Origin: a virus
Direction: 5' to 3' (one strand)
IMG/VR virus record: IMGVR_UViG_3300025009_001990
Location: 1 to 64,000 of that record
Length of the DNA stretch: 64,000 nt
Part shown: positions 39,838 through 50,338 of the stretch, piece after piece
Layout of the letters: every line of letters begins with the position of its first letter
Position numbering within the stretch: the stretch's first letter is position 1
The notes under the pieces: generated by a model
Databases searched by the model: none
What the model saw: only the letters and a program-made list of their open reading frames with translations
What the model was told of the DNA's origin: nothing
Program-made: the position numbers and the translations under genes

Positions 39838-42668
39838 TCGATTTAGGATCGATGTATACCAGGATTCAGGCCGATACTTCCCAACTTCATAAAGCCGAGA
39901 ATGATATCAAGGCTTTTGCTGGCCGTGCTGCTGCTCTTTTTGCAACTGTTTTTTCTGTTCAACAAGCTGCAAATTTTGTGAAAACTGTTACATTCGCCAC
40001 TGCTCGTTTTGATACGATGGGCGTGGTAATGAATCGTGTTGGAAATAATGCCGGTTATTCCGCAAGCCAGATGGAAAAATACGAAATGAGCTTGCGGAAA
40101 GCTGGCATTTCCATGACTGCTGCCAGAGAAACATTATCAAAAATGGCTCAGGCTCAAATTGATTTGACAAAGAGTTCTGAACTTGCTCGGATAGCACAGG
40201 ATGCTGCTGTAATTGGGAATATTAATTCCTCGGAAGCCTTTGAAAAAATGATTTATGCTATTCAATCAGGACAGATTGAGATATTGAGAACGATAGGCAT
40301 AAATGTCAATTTTGAAGCATCTTATAAGAAACTTGCTGATCAATTAGGGATAACTACAAAGCAATTAACTGAACACGAAAAAATTCAGGCCAGAACAAAT
40401 GTTGTATTAGCGGAAGGGCCAAAACTGTTCGGGGTATATTCTGATGCTATGGATTCCCCAATGAAAAAGTTCAATACATTAACAGGTAGATTGATTCCTG
40501 ATTTTGAGGTTGCACTTGGAAGGCTTTTTCAACCTGCTTTTGGAACCGCAGTTGATGTTGCAACAGCAAAAGTAAAAGGATTTAATGAATCACTTGATGA
40601 TAAGAAGTTAAAGGAATGGGGAGAAACAATAAATTCAGTCCTTAAATTTGTTGCTGAATATGGGGGTTCTCTTGTTGAGTTGACAGGATTTTTACTTGCT
40701 GCAAAGTTTGCCCAAATAGCTTTAAATGCTGCTGTAAGCGCAAACCCTTATGTCTTAGCTGCCGGGGCTTTGGTTGTTTTGAATAAGCAGCTTGAAGTAT
40801 ATAATATGAATTTAGGGAGTTTACCAAAAAAATATAACGCTTTAACAGCATCATTAGGAAATATTGCTGATGTGATGAAAGGACTTCGTGATCCGAATAC
40901 AGGAAGACTTTTCACGGAGGAAGAACAAGGATTAAAACGTATTGCTGAACTTCAAAAAGAATTGGGAGATGGTAAGAAGTGGTATGAAGATTTGGGAATG
41001 AAGTCGGAAAGATTCGCTGCAATAAGAAAAGAAATAGAGGGAATAAAAGAAGCACTTGAGGAAGCACCAGGAAATAAGAGATTAGAAGAAGCTTTGAAAG
41101 CCGCTGAAGAACGGGCAAAGATTATGAAAGCTGTTCCTGAAGAAAGATCAGGAACAGATAGCAAAGGCCGTGCCGAGAACTGGAATGCCGTTCTGAATGC
41201 CCAAATCGCCTATTTGAAATCAGCAGAAGAAAGAAAAATGGCGATTATTCTTGCCTCCAACTCCCTTGAACAAGAATATAATCAGAATGCTTATGACTTA
41301 GGACTTTCCGACTATCAAACATATTTACAAAAGAAACAAGCATTAACTGAATCGGCACTGCAAGCAAATTTAGATTCGAAGAAAAAAGAACTTTCTGATG
41401 CTGAAGAAGCTCTTGGAAAACTATCTCCATCAACAGATAAACAAGGAAATGTTCGTGCTGATAAAGATGCTCAGGCAGAATATCAAGCATTGCAGAAGAT
41501 CGAAGAAGCAAAACAGGGGGTAATTGAAGCTGAGAACCAATTAACAATGGCTCGGATTCAAGGAGCAAAAGAAACTGTTGATAAAAACAGAGAAGTACAA
41601 AACAGTTACAAGCAAATTGAAATCCAATTGTTGCAGATGAGTGGCAAGCCGATCGAAGCAGCAAAACTTCAGGCACAAATGGATGAGGAATCAATTGAAC
41701 GAAAACAGTTGATTGAAGCCGCTATTAATAAAATAGCGGGAGCACAAGAAGCACTTGACAATTTGAGAAAACAATCAAGTTTAGAAATACAAAATTTAGA
41801 ATTAGAAGAACTTTCTCGGAAGGAACAGGCAAAACAAGGAATAGCCGATATAAACAACGAATTTCAGAAATCCAGAGAAATTCAGATAGAGTTGTTGAAT
41901 ATTGAAATTGAAAGAGCAGAACTGAATGGAAATTTGAAGGAACAGATCGATTTATTGAAAGAACAGAAACAAGCATTGGAAGATTTACAAACTCCGATCG
42001 GAGCTCTTAATAAAGGTTGGGAAGATGCTACTGCAAGATGGAAAGATCAAGCACAGGTAATGCAGGACATTGCAAGAGAAACCGCCCAGATTATGCAATC
42101 CGCATTTTCTGATTTCTTTTTTGACGTTCTTGAAGGGAAATTGAAAACTGTAGGAGATTATGCCCGTTCCTTCCTTCGTGCGATAAATCAAGAAATCGCC
42201 AACACGCTTGCCAAAACAGTTGTGTCTAACATGAGTGGAACAGGGAGTGCTATAAGTGGATTGGTAGGGATATTTGGGGGGATGTTTAGCGGAGGTGGTG
42301 GAACTTCGACTTCCGGTGTTGCCCAAACTTGGCATTCAGGTGGTGTTGTAGGAATCGATAAAACAACGTCTAGGATTCAACCTACTGCTGCATTTTCCGG
42401 TGTGCCTAGGTATCATCAAGGGCTTGCGAATGATGAATTCAGAGCTATTTTAAAGCGTAGGGAAATGGTTCTTACAGAGGGGCAACAAGATGTTTTAGCA
42501 GGAATGATAGCTGATCGTCGTCCTGGATTAGGATTTGAAAATAAAACATCTAATTCAATAAATGTCCCAATTAATATTTCTGGGGGATCTCCAAATAAAG
42601 ATTTAATCAGAGAATTACGTACCGAAGTTGAGGGTGTTGTAATTGAAGTTTTGAGGAGACACAGCTAA
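39834..42668 (+). CDS. Tape measure protein
   Basis: 944 residues, the longest helical protein of the tail block. N-terminal TMP signature (YTRIQADTSQLHKAENDIKAFAGRAAALFATVFSV, SGQIEILRTIGI), a hydrophobic stretch near 280-315, long coiled coil (about 330-720) and a Gly-rich C-terminal quarter (GTGSAISGLVGIFGGMFSGGG). Length predicts a tail of roughly 140 nm by the usual 1.5 Angstrom per residue rule. Overlaps the frameshift gene by ATGA. Confidence 0.88.
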   Translation: MIDLGSMYTRIQADTSQLHKAENDIKAFAGRAAALFATVFSVQQAANFVKTVTFATARFDTMGVVMNRVGNNAGYSASQMEKYEMSLRKAGISMTAARETLSKMAQAQIDLTKSSELARIAQDAAVIGNINSSEAFEKMIYAIQSGQIEILRTIGINVNFEASYKKLADQLGITTKQLTEHEKIQARTNVVLAEGPKLFGVYSDAMDSPMKKFNTLTGRLIPDFEVALGRLFQPAFGTAVDVATAKVKGFNESLDDKKLKEWGETINSVLKFVAEYGGSLVELTGFLLAAKFAQIALNAAVSANPYVLAAGALVVLNKQLEVYNMNLGSLPKKYNALTASLGNIADVMKGLRDPNTGRLFTEEEQGLKRIAELQKELGDGKKWYEDLGMKSERFAAIRKEIEGIKEALEEAPGNKRLEEALKAAEERAKIMKAVPEERSGTDSKGRAENWNAVLNAQIAYLKSAEERKMAIILASNSLEQEYNQNAYDLGLSDYQTYLQKKQALTESALQANLDSKKKELSDAEEALGKLSPSTDKQGNVRADKDAQAEYQALQKIEEAKQGVIEAENQLTMARIQGAKETVDKNREVQNSYKQIEIQLLQMSGKPIEAAKLQAQMDEESIERKQLIEAAINKIAGAQEALDNLRKQSSLEIQNLELEELSRKEQAKQGIADINNEFQKSREIQIELLNIEIERAELNGNLKEQIDLLKEQKQALEDLQTPIGALNKGWEDATARWKDQAQVMQDIARETAQIMQSAFSDFFFDVLEGKLKTVGDYARSFLRAINQEIANTLAKTVVSNMSGTGSAISGLVGIFGGMFSGGGGTSTSGVAQTWHSGGVVGIDKTTSRIQPTAAFSGVPRYHQGLANDEFRAILKRREMVLTEGQQDVLAGMIADRRPGLGFENKTSNSINVPINISGGSPNKDLIRELRTEVEGVVIEVLRRHS

Positions 42669-43036
42669 TGTCAAGAATGGTGCTTGGGGGTTATACAATG
42701 CCGGACAATCCATCATCTGTTTCGGATTTGATGACTCCAAAACGGCATACAGCAGTTGTCAAAACATATTCATCAATCGCTTTCTTTTCATGGGGAGCGT
42801 CTATGTTAGGAAAGCAAATCACTTTGAGATGGTTAGGGATGACTACAGATCAATATGAATATCATCAAGCACAATTAGAAAATGACACATATATGACATT
42901 TGATCCAAAAGATGGAAGTCTCCAAACATATACGGTTGAGATGGTAGATTTACGGGGTGAAATGCATATGGAAACAGATGGCGATTATCGAGTAAATGTT
43001 GAAATGGATCTCGTATTTTTAAGTGAAGGGGCATAA
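42668..43036 (+). CDS. Minor tail protein (distal tail-like)
   Basis: 122 residues, beta-rich, TAATG overlap with the tape measure. ITLRWLGMTTDQYEYHQAQLENDTYMTFDP resembles small minor tail proteins located between tape measure and hub. Could be a reduced Dit. Family not firmly identified. Confidence 0.6.
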   Translation: MSRMVLGGYTMPDNPSSVSDLMTPKRHTAVVKTYSSIAFFSWGASMLGKQITLRWLGMTTDQYEYHQAQLENDTYMTFDPKDGSLQTYTVEMVDLRGEMHMETDGDYRVNVEMDLVFLSEGA

Positions 43037-43038
43037 TT

Positions 43039-46000
43039 ATGGCTCTTACTCTTGATCCTGTATTACTTGCTGCACAAACAGTAGTCTCTAGACGGCCTAT
43101 TGTGAGTTTGACTTCAGGCCGATTGGCATTTGATTTTCCATTTGTTGGCACCCCTATTGCCAATCCAAATGATAGAATTCAATATCATTCAGTTCCATTG
43201 TTTTTGAGTGATGGTCGTTTTGCTATTTTTTATGCTTCAGATACTGTTAATTATACAGCAAGAGAATTGCATTATATTGTATCTGATTCTGATGGTGGTC
43301 AATTTTTACCATATGTTACTGTAGCAAATTGTGGTTCAACTTTTACATATATTGATGGAATTGTTTTAAATGATGATGATTTTGTTATTGTTGGAACATT
43401 AACAAATAATACAATTGTTTGTTATAAAGTTTCTTCAGCTGGAGTTAAATTAAGTGAGACGATTTTTGCATCTCTTCCTGATTTATTGGGAGTGTCAGTA
43501 ACAACAACAGATACTGGATATGTAATAATTTATATTCAGTTAATTGCCGGAGAATATGTAATTTCAAAAAGAACGTCTACAGATCTTATTACATGGTCAT
43601 CAGCTACAGTAATTTATATTACTGATTTGGATATTACAACTCCGATACAACACCCAAAAGTTCGTCGTCTTGATGATGGATCATATTTATTTCTTTTTTC
43701 TTATGCTTCTTTAATTGATGATGATACAATAATATACAATATTGGTAGTTCGCTTTCTTATGATCTTTTAACTTGGCTTGCAATTGTTCCTGTAACTTCA
43801 ACAACAACTGTTTCAAAAGATTTTCTATATCCTTTCTTTGATCAGAAATCAGATGAGACGATAACAGTTGTTGCACAGGAAGATAACGGATATTTGACAC
43901 TTACAAAAGATTCTCCTGGTTGGGATACTTCATTAAGTCTTACTCCTCAAAATATGTGGGTTGATGATGTAAATGGAAAATTATATGTTACTGGAATTTG
44001 GACAGGAACAGGGGCAAAAATATTTGAAGGAACTGTCAAAATAGATATTGCAACTTGGACAATAGATAAATTTTATGATACAACAACAACACCGCCTGTT
44101 CCTGATTTGTGGACAGTTGGGGCTCCTTACAATCCGGATCAAAATCCGATATCTAATGGAATTGTGACTTTTGGTGGGGGGGCGTATGTTGCCGTTTGTG
44201 TTGTAAATTATAATACTGATACAATTACAGGATATTATTTTCGAGATTATTCGGCAACTTTTGGTGAAGAAGCAGAAGCAAATGTAAATCATTCATTGGA
44301 ACATGGAGCTATATCTTATTCAGCGGTCCATGGGGATATTCTTTGGTTGGGTTTTTACTCTGGATATTTATATGATGTTCCAAAGGTTCAGTTTGGATAT
44401 ATTGATATCACCGATGTAACACCACCTTATGATTTTACTTTAGTTGGAACATCGAATGATTGGACAGTAACTTCAGCACAACAAATAAATGGTCCTAATT
44501 TTTCATTTTATCCCGATGATGATCTTGTTTTGATTGCTTGTCAACCTTATTCTGTTAATCTTCAAGTAATTCCATTAGTTGTACAAAGTCTTGTTGATGG
44601 GTCACAGGTTAAATATTACAATATAACTGATTATATTGAATTCCCTTATAATGGAGTAACTTACGCATATTTAGTGGGAGATACTATTTACGCAATACCG
44701 AGCTATCATTATTTGTATGCACCTGATGCTCATAAATGGGGATTACTTGAGATAGATATTAATACAGACCATATGATTTATCATTACCCTCCATGGCTTA
44801 CAGGAAGGCCTGATGAAGGATATTTTCGGCAAATTGCTGTAAGTGAAGATACAGATGAATTAATAATTAGAACAGAGGGTGGAGCAGCGATATTCAATTA
44901 TGTTTCGAAAACATGGATGCAATATGAGGATGATAATATTGAAGGATATCCTTCGGAAATAACAGATCCTGATCATTGCACAATTGCTTATGATTCGACA
45001 AATGAGATCTTTTTTTATGGGGGAAGTAACGCCCTTTATTATTCTCCAAAATCTGGAGTGACCAGTCAAATCGTTTATCTTTCTGGAACAATGGGAGTTT
45101 CTGAATGGGGATTTTCAGCAGATGATTTACTTGCAATAGGATATACAAATACAGTTCCGAGAGTTGTTGTGCCCCCAAGTATTGATATTATTTATGCAAC
45201 ATGGACAAATACTTTCGATATTGATAATATTTATTGGGATCAACAACAAGCGTATTTGGATCTCAATGAATTTCTTACCGGTGAGATTGTTTGCGATATG
45301 GCAATTGATGATTATTTTACATTGAAATTCACCTTAACAAATGGTCATCTTTTTGATCCTCACAATAGGAATTCTATTTTGAGAACATATATTAGCAAAG
45401 GGAAATATGTATTACTTCAATTTGGTGAAACTGTTGATGATGTTGATTATTTAGTCAATCAGGGAAAATATGTAATAAGAGGATTGAAAGTTAAATATCA
45501 AAGAGATGAATACCCTTTAATAGAAGTTTCTTGCGAAGATGTTCGTTCTTTATGGGGAATACATCAAGTTGTATCAAATAATGTCACCCTTCAAACACCG
45601 GAAGCGTCTCTTAGGACAATAATTTTAGCAAATACAGAGATAGCTACAGAACATATAGAAATACCGAGTATGCCATTGAGCTTTGCTTTTGACGCTCAAT
45701 GGGTAGAAACATATTTACAAGAAATAATAGATGATATATCTCATCGATTCCAACACTTCTGTTGTATGGATATGGATGGAGATATAACATTCAGGCCAAT
45801 CACACTTGATGGAACATCTGTGAATACTCATACTGTTGCTCAGATAATTGAATATTCTCCCGATGATTCATATTCTGATTTGACAAATAGATTTACAGTT
45901 ACAGGAGAATCATTAAATGACTTTCAAATCTTACTTGCAGAAGAAAGAGTCGGAAGTTTAAATGGTACTGTTGGTTGGTATGGATTTAAAAAAGATTTCA

Positions 46001-46698
46001 AAATTTGGTATTCAGAGGATAAATCAAGAAGATGTAAATATCCGAGAATTGAAGTATTAGAAAGTGCAACTTCAATATTGTTTCGATTGGCAGGAGAAAT
46101 AACTGAAAGAATATCCGAAGTGGATGAATTTGATAAATATTGTGTGATTGAAGTCAAAGCCCCTGATTTAATTCCTGTATTACTTGCTGGAATCGCTTTA
46201 TACTTAGCAGGTAATGTAATTGGGGACTTTGTTACTCCATACATGACTATTCCTTTTGGTCGGATAATTGAGGGACTTGGTTTGTATATTGTAATGATGG
46301 TTTTAGGTTCAATAGGGAATTTTCAGTACGCAATTCATGCACAACCAGTTGGATATGCAAAAAGACAATATCAAGCAACTGTAGATGACGCTGAATTACA
46401 ACTTGAATTAGGACAAATTACCGAACAGAAAATTGAAGGTTTTGCTTGTTACGATACCGGAGATTGTGAAGATGTTGCTGAATTCGAATTGATGGTATCA
46501 AAAGCTCAAAGAAGTAGATTGATGGTTAAAAAGATTGCACATTTGCAGGATGAAATAGGTGACACTGTAACTGTAACTCATCCATATACGAATATAACTG
46601 ATGATATTTATATTACAAAAATAGTCCGAAGATATAAACAATCAGCAGGAAATGATGATGGTTATTTTATTGATGAAATTGAAGGATGGATTGCATGA
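43039..46698 (+). CDS. Tail hub/central spike protein with beta-propeller-like N-terminal region
   Basis: 1219 residues. The first part begins like siphovirus hub proteins (SRRPIVSLTSGRLAFDFPFVG) and carries repeats typical of sialidase/BNR propellers (PLFLSDGRFAIFYASD, VRRLDDGSYLFLFSYAS, IVTFGGGAYVAVCVVN). The C-terminal 450 has the gp27-like hub (LNEFLTGEIVCDMAI, YPLIEVSCEDVRSLW) with an apolar stretch near 1035-1095 (VLLAGIALYLAG, GLYIVMMVLGS), and ends in VTHPYTNITDDIYITKIV. It may bind and then insert in the host membrane. Confidence 0.72.
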   Translation: MALTLDPVLLAAQTVVSRRPIVSLTSGRLAFDFPFVGTPIANPNDRIQYHSVPLFLSDGRFAIFYASDTVNYTARELHYIVSDSDGGQFLPYVTVANCGSTFTYIDGIVLNDDDFVIVGTLTNNTIVCYKVSSAGVKLSETIFASLPDLLGVSVTTTDTGYVIIYIQLIAGEYVISKRTSTDLITWSSATVIYITDLDITTPIQHPKVRRLDDGSYLFLFSYASLIDDDTIIYNIGSSLSYDLLTWLAIVPVTSTTTVSKDFLYPFFDQKSDETITVVAQEDNGYLTLTKDSPGWDTSLSLTPQNMWVDDVNGKLYVTGIWTGTGAKIFEGTVKIDIATWTIDKFYDTTTTPPVPDLWTVGAPYNPDQNPISNGIVTFGGGAYVAVCVVNYNTDTITGYYFRDYSATFGEEAEANVNHSLEHGAISYSAVHGDILWLGFYSGYLYDVPKVQFGYIDITDVTPPYDFTLVGTSNDWTVTSAQQINGPNFSFYPDDDLVLIACQPYSVNLQVIPLVVQSLVDGSQVKYYNITDYIEFPYNGVTYAYLVGDTIYAIPSYHYLYAPDAHKWGLLEIDINTDHMIYHYPPWLTGRPDEGYFRQIAVSEDTDELIIRTEGGAAIFNYVSKTWMQYEDDNIEGYPSEITDPDHCTIAYDSTNEIFFYGGSNALYYSPKSGVTSQIVYLSGTMGVSEWGFSADDLLAIGYTNTVPRVVVPPSIDIIYATWTNTFDIDNIYWDQQQAYLDLNEFLTGEIVCDMAIDDYFTLKFTLTNGHLFDPHNRNSILRTYISKGKYVLLQFGETVDDVDYLVNQGKYVIRGLKVKYQRDEYPLIEVSCEDVRSLWGIHQVVSNNVTLQTPEASLRTIILANTEIATEHIEIPSMPLSFAFDAQWVETYLQEIIDDISHRFQHFCCMDMDGDITFRPITLDGTSVNTHTVAQIIEYSPDDSYSDLTNRFTVTGESLNDFQILLAEERVGSLNGTVGWYGFKKDFKIWYSEDKSRRCKYPRIEVLESATSILFRLAGEITERISEVDEFDKYCVIEVKAPDLIPVLLAGIALYLAGNVIGDFVTPYMTIPFGRIIEGLGLYIVMMVLGSIGNFQYAIHAQPVGYAKRQYQATVDDAELQLELGQITEQKIEGFACYDTGDCEDVAEFELMVSKAQRSRLMVKKIAHLQDEIGDTVTVTHPYTNITDDIYITKIVRRYKQSAGNDDGYFIDEIEGWIA

Positions 46699-47798
46699 CA
46701 ATATATTCGCTAAAAAAGAGATTCCTCCGAGATCGAATGAGGAGAGAATTACATAATAAAGTGGAAACTCGTGATGCTATTCTTTGGGATGTAATTCCGG
46801 AACAAAAGCTTTGTCGTGTCAAATTTCAAGGTTCTGATAATCTTGTTGAATGTAAATATCCAGAGAATATTGAACAGACTCCACGATGGTTGAAGCCTGG
46901 AACATCCGTAAAGGTGAATCATCGATCTGGGAACAAACATTCTTTTGAGGTAATTAGTCATGGATTGTTTGTTCCAACCCCAACAATTAATAGTGAGACA
47001 GGATTGTCTAATCCTGCAGGACCAACAATCGCTCCTGGTGTTGATACTGTTTTAATAGGTTGTCTTGTAAAAGCATTGTCAGATGTACAAGCAATGAAAG
47101 TTTATGTGCAAACAGGAACATATCGGATAGGAGGAATATTTTATAGCTTAACTCCAATGTTAATGACAGATGATAATATAGCTGATATGTCAATGGGAGT
47201 TCCTTTTGATATTACTCAGGGAGTTTATGAAATAAACGCAGCACATGCTACTCTTTGGCGTATGGATAGATTAGTTACAGCCGCTGATCATGTTGTTGAT
47301 GTTCTTGTTGGTGATAATGCAGTAAATGAACCAGATCCCCCTGATGTTCCTTCAAATCATGTTTCACTTGGAACAGTATTAATACCTCCAGGTTTTACGG
47401 CAATAGATGATACATTGATAAATAGAACATATGAAGATCCAGCTGCAAGTTTAATCAATGTCTCAATTGCTGATTCTGATTTGACTTGGACAGAAGAAAC
47501 AACTTCAATTACCCTTACTTTGCTTGATCAATATGGAAATCCATTGTTAGGAACATATGTTTCTGTGCTTTGTTCAATCACAAGTGGGAGTGGCATACTT
47601 TCAACATCGAATGTTGCAATAAGTACAACAACAGGACAAGCAACATTAACATATACAAGAGAGGATGGTTATGCTGAGTCTTCAGGGAATATCGAAAATG
47701 GACCTATTTGGTTGAATTTTGTATTATCAAATAATAGTCTTATTTCTATGATTGCAACAATTACAATTTATAATGAATTGGGAGAACCAATATTATGA
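46695..47798 (+). CDS. Baseplate/tail fibre protein with Ig-like (Big_1) domain
   Basis: 367 residues from ATG 46695 (ATGA). The N-terminal region (KLCRVKFQGSDNLVECKYPE...WLKPGTSVKVNHRSGNKH) is OB-like as in gpV-type baseplate proteins. The C-terminal 110 (DLTWTEETTSITLTLLDQYG, SGILSTSNVAISTTTGQATL) is a bacterial Ig-like group 1 domain, common in fibres that contact the cell surface. Confidence 0.68.
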   Translation: MTIYSLKKRFLRDRMRRELHNKVETRDAILWDVIPEQKLCRVKFQGSDNLVECKYPENIEQTPRWLKPGTSVKVNHRSGNKHSFEVISHGLFVPTPTINSETGLSNPAGPTIAPGVDTVLIGCLVKALSDVQAMKVYVQTGTYRIGGIFYSLTPMLMTDDNIADMSMGVPFDITQGVYEINAAHATLWRMDRLVTAADHVVDVLVGDNAVNEPDPPDVPSNHVSLGTVLIPPGFTAIDDTLINRTYEDPAASLINVSIADSDLTWTEETTSITLTLLDQYGNPLLGTYVSVLCSITSGSGILSTSNVAISTTTGQATLTYTREDGYAESSGNIENGPIWLNFVLSNNSLISMIATITIYNELGEPIL

Positions 47799-47983
47799 CA
47801 ATTGAAAATGAATTAAAAATAATTGAACTACTTACGGAAATAAAAGATGAATTGAAGATTATGAATGATCGAGATAAACGTTCGTATGAATCTTCTATCA
47901 ATCGAACAAAAGATGCTGATGCTTTGATGAAAAATGTTATGAATATGTTTGGCAATTTAGGGGGGGTAAAAAATGGGAAATAA
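47795..47983 (+). CDS. Small coiled-coil tail-region protein
   Basis: 62 residues, ATGA overlap, helical coiled coil (IENELKIIELLTEIKDELKIM). Gly-rich end GNLGG supplies the ribosome site of the next gene. Possibly an assembly chaperone for the following fibre proteins. Confidence 0.6.
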   Translation: MTIENELKIIELLTEIKDELKIMNDRDKRSYESSINRTKDADALMKNVMNMFGNLGGVKNGK

Positions 47984-48755
47984 TTTTCACACTCCATGGA
48001 CAACAGCAAGTTCTTTTCGAGCAAGTGAGATGGTTTTTCCATTATCTCAACTTGATAAGATAATAACATATCTAAAACGAGCAATTGTTTCTTGTGCTGG
48101 AAATATTACTTGGTCAGGTGGAACACTTACATGGTCCGGAACAATTAGCATATATTTTATTAGGGAAGATGGACAAACAATATTAAATACTATTGCAGCA
48201 GGAAGTCAGGCTGTATCAGATGGACAATTTGTTTATGTGGCATTGAATGAAACAAATAATACCGTTTTAACAACTTCAGTCGCTTCTGCTTCAGGAGGTT
48301 CTGCTTCAAATTTTTTGACAAATAATATTTTAGTACTTGGTTATCGAAATACAACATCTGATGCTTTTTATCCCGTTAACTTAACAGTACCTCTTACTGC
48401 GGCGAATAATCCATTTGACATTGGTTTGTTTTATCCTGGAATACCTGATCCAAATATAACACTTTTAAATGTTTCTTTGACAAGGACTGTAACATTTCCT
48501 GCTGATTTCAGTGGTAGTTATGCTATATCTGTAACTGCTGCTTCAGCGGAGTTTATGTTTGAGATTGAGAAGAATTCTGTTCAGGTTGCAACAATTACGT
48601 TTGCCGCCGCTTCTGATGAAGGGGTATTCGATTCTTCCGGGATTCCAGTTGTTTTTATTGCTGGTGATATTTTAACAGTCGTATCTGAAACAGTTTCAGC
48701 AGCAGATGCAACATTATCTGATGTTGGAATAACGTTAGCGGGATTGAGGAGTTAA
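47973..48755 (+). CDS. Tail protein, probable receptor-binding component
   Basis: 260 residues, GGGGGGG upstream within the previous gene. Beta-rich, with an N-terminal segment (MVFPLSQLDKIITYLKRAIVSCAGNITWSGGTLTWSG) typical of structural proteins that precede receptor-binding proteins. The C-terminal half repeats Thr/Ser-rich strands as in jelly-roll tips. Confidence 0.6.
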   Translation: MGNNFHTPWTTASSFRASEMVFPLSQLDKIITYLKRAIVSCAGNITWSGGTLTWSGTISIYFIREDGQTILNTIAAGSQAVSDGQFVYVALNETNNTVLTTSVASASGGSASNFLTNNILVLGYRNTTSDAFYPVNLTVPLTAANNPFDIGLFYPGIPDPNITLLNVSLTRTVTFPADFSGSYAISVTAASAEFMFEIEKNSVQVATITFAAASDEGVFDSSGIPVVFIAGDILTVVSETVSAADATLSDVGITLAGLRS

Positions 48756-48756
48756 T

Positions 48757-49752
48757 ATGGCTGCTCATCGTTATTGGAGATTGCGGTTTTTAAATCCTGT
48801 TGGATATGCTTTGGTTTCGATAGGCGAAATTGAATTTAGAACTTCACACGGTGGTACTCAAGCAGCTACAGGTGGAACAGCTTTATCAGGAGGGAATTAT
48901 TCAGGAAGTTATCTTCCTGCTGAAGCATTTAATGGTATTTATTCATCAAGTTCTGCGGCAGATGGTTGGGTATGTCCTTCTGGTAGTTCTTCTGGTTGGG
49001 TTGGGTATGACTGGGGGGTTGGGGTAACAGTTGATATTGTCGAATTTGCTTTGTGGCCTAGATTCGGAGTTCCTTTAGAATACCCTGAAAATATTGTATT
49101 GGATTTTTCTGATGATGGAGTTAATTGGACAACTTCATGGGGGGTTGCCCGTGCTTCTTATATTGCCACAACACTACAAGTGTATTCATCACCTGTAACA
49201 GCACACTCAATCGGATATATTCCTTGTCGTGAAGGTTTTGAAGATGGTAATGCGGATAATTGGTATTTTACTTTATCTGCTGGTAATTGGTCTGTTGCAG
49301 CTTCTCAATCTGGTTATAATGCTGAAGGTAATTATGCTTTATGGCATGTAGCAGGAGGTTCAGAGGTAGCTATTGCTGTGGCTGATTTAACAACAAATCA
49401 TATTGAATCTGTTTTAGATGCAGGAACAGAAAACCTAGATGTTTCAGTTAGCATTATTGATTATGTTAGTGATGCTGATTCTGGAAGATTTAGACTTATA
49501 TTTTTTGATGAGAATGGATATGGAATATCCGCAACAGCTTTTACAGCAGGTTCGTCTATCTCTTCTTGGACAACTGTAAATATGTCGGTACCTATTCCAG
49601 TAGGGACTAGAATGGTAATGATTGAATTACGATGTGATTTGAGCACAGGATTGATATGTAATATTGGATTTGATTCTATCTCAATTGGACCAGAACCATT
49701 TCCTCCAGAACCAGGAGTTGGAGGAAGAGTTGTTGTTTTTATTTGTACTTAA
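48757..49752 (+). CDS. Receptor-binding-type protein with F5/8 type C (discoidin) domain
   Basis: 331 residues. RYWRLRFLNPVGYALVSIGEIEFR, AEAFNG, WVGYDWG and VEFALWPR are the discoidin/F5-8C signature of a glycan-binding jelly roll. The C-terminal part (DGNADNWYFTLSAGNWSVAAS) is a second beta sandwich. Last gene of the tail module, fitting a receptor-binding role. Confidence 0.72.
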   Translation: MAAHRYWRLRFLNPVGYALVSIGEIEFRTSHGGTQAATGGTALSGGNYSGSYLPAEAFNGIYSSSSAADGWVCPSGSSSGWVGYDWGVGVTVDIVEFALWPRFGVPLEYPENIVLDFSDDGVNWTTSWGVARASYIATTLQVYSSPVTAHSIGYIPCREGFEDGNADNWYFTLSAGNWSVAASQSGYNAEGNYALWHVAGGSEVAIAVADLTTNHIESVLDAGTENLDVSVSIIDYVSDADSGRFRLIFFDENGYGISATAFTAGSSISSWTTVNMSVPIPVGTRMVMIELRCDLSTGLICNIGFDSISIGPEPFPPEPGVGGRVVVFICT

Positions 49753-49777
49753 TTGAAATTAGCAAAACAAGTATAAT
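49749..49777 (+). promoter_or_regulatory. Predicted plus-strand promoter for the membrane/lysis-region genes
   Basis: TTAATT (49749-49754), 17-base spacer, TATAAT (49772-49777), between the discoidin gene and the ATG at 49797. It belongs to the same promoter family as the minus-strand sites. Confidence 0.5.
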
Positions 49778-49796
49778 ATAGTATAAGGTAAATATT

Positions 49797-50153
49797 ATGA
49801 GAGTGTTTCGAGAAGAAATATTGATAAAATATCAACAAGAAACTAATTGTCCTTTTGTTAAAATTCGACTTCCGGATAGATCATATACTCTTCCAACGGT
49901 CATAGAAGTACAGGATTGGATGGAAGAGTTTGCTGTTGAACCGTATAAAGAAGAAGTAAACGATTGCGACAACAGAGCATTAAGACTTCTTGCTCACTTT
50001 TCTGGAAAAGGATATGCTTTTGGTTGGGCTTCAATTGGTTATCATGACATTTGTACATTTCTTTCTGATCAAAAGCAAATTTGGTACGTAGAACCATCAA
50101 ATTGTTTAATTTATCAACCTGATGTTAATCTAACATGGATGGTGATGCCATGA
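49797..50153 (+). CDS. Small protein with possible Cys-His-Glu cysteine-peptidase-like motif
   Basis: 118 residues. NDCDNRALRLL (C57), SIGYHDICTFL (H83) and IWYVEPSN (E99) recall the Cys-His-Glu order of the papain-like C-terminal domain found in some lectins and phage proteins. No catalysis can be claimed. AAGG lies upstream and ATGA overlaps the next gene. First gene after the promoter at 49749. Confidence 0.65.
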   Translation: MRVFREEILIKYQQETNCPFVKIRLPDRSYTLPTVIEVQDWMEEFAVEPYKEEVNDCDNRALRLLAHFSGKGYAFGWASIGYHDICTFLSDQKQIWYVEPSNCLIYQPDVNLTWMVMP

Positions 50154-50338
50154 AACAAGTCGTTATTGTGTTTTCAATTGTTTGGGGATTAATCATTGGT
50201 ATAATATATATAGGGATATATTTTAGACCTTGTTGTACAAATGAGGAAGATACTAAAAAAGTTTTAGAGTGGAAAACTCAAACAGAGCAGGAAGGCATAA
50301 AACATCCTGCTATAACCAAAATTAGATGGAGGATGTAA
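50150..50338 (+). CDS. Small single-pass membrane protein
   Basis: 62 residues from ATG 50150 (ATGA). Membrane helix VVIVFSIVWGLIIGIIYIGIYF, then a CC pair and a charged tail. Might belong to the lysis set (holin or i-spanin-like), but no specific family is recognised. Confidence 0.6.
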   Translation: MKQVVIVFSIVWGLIIGIIYIGIYFRPCCTNEEDTKKVLEWKTQTEQEGIKHPAITKIRWRM

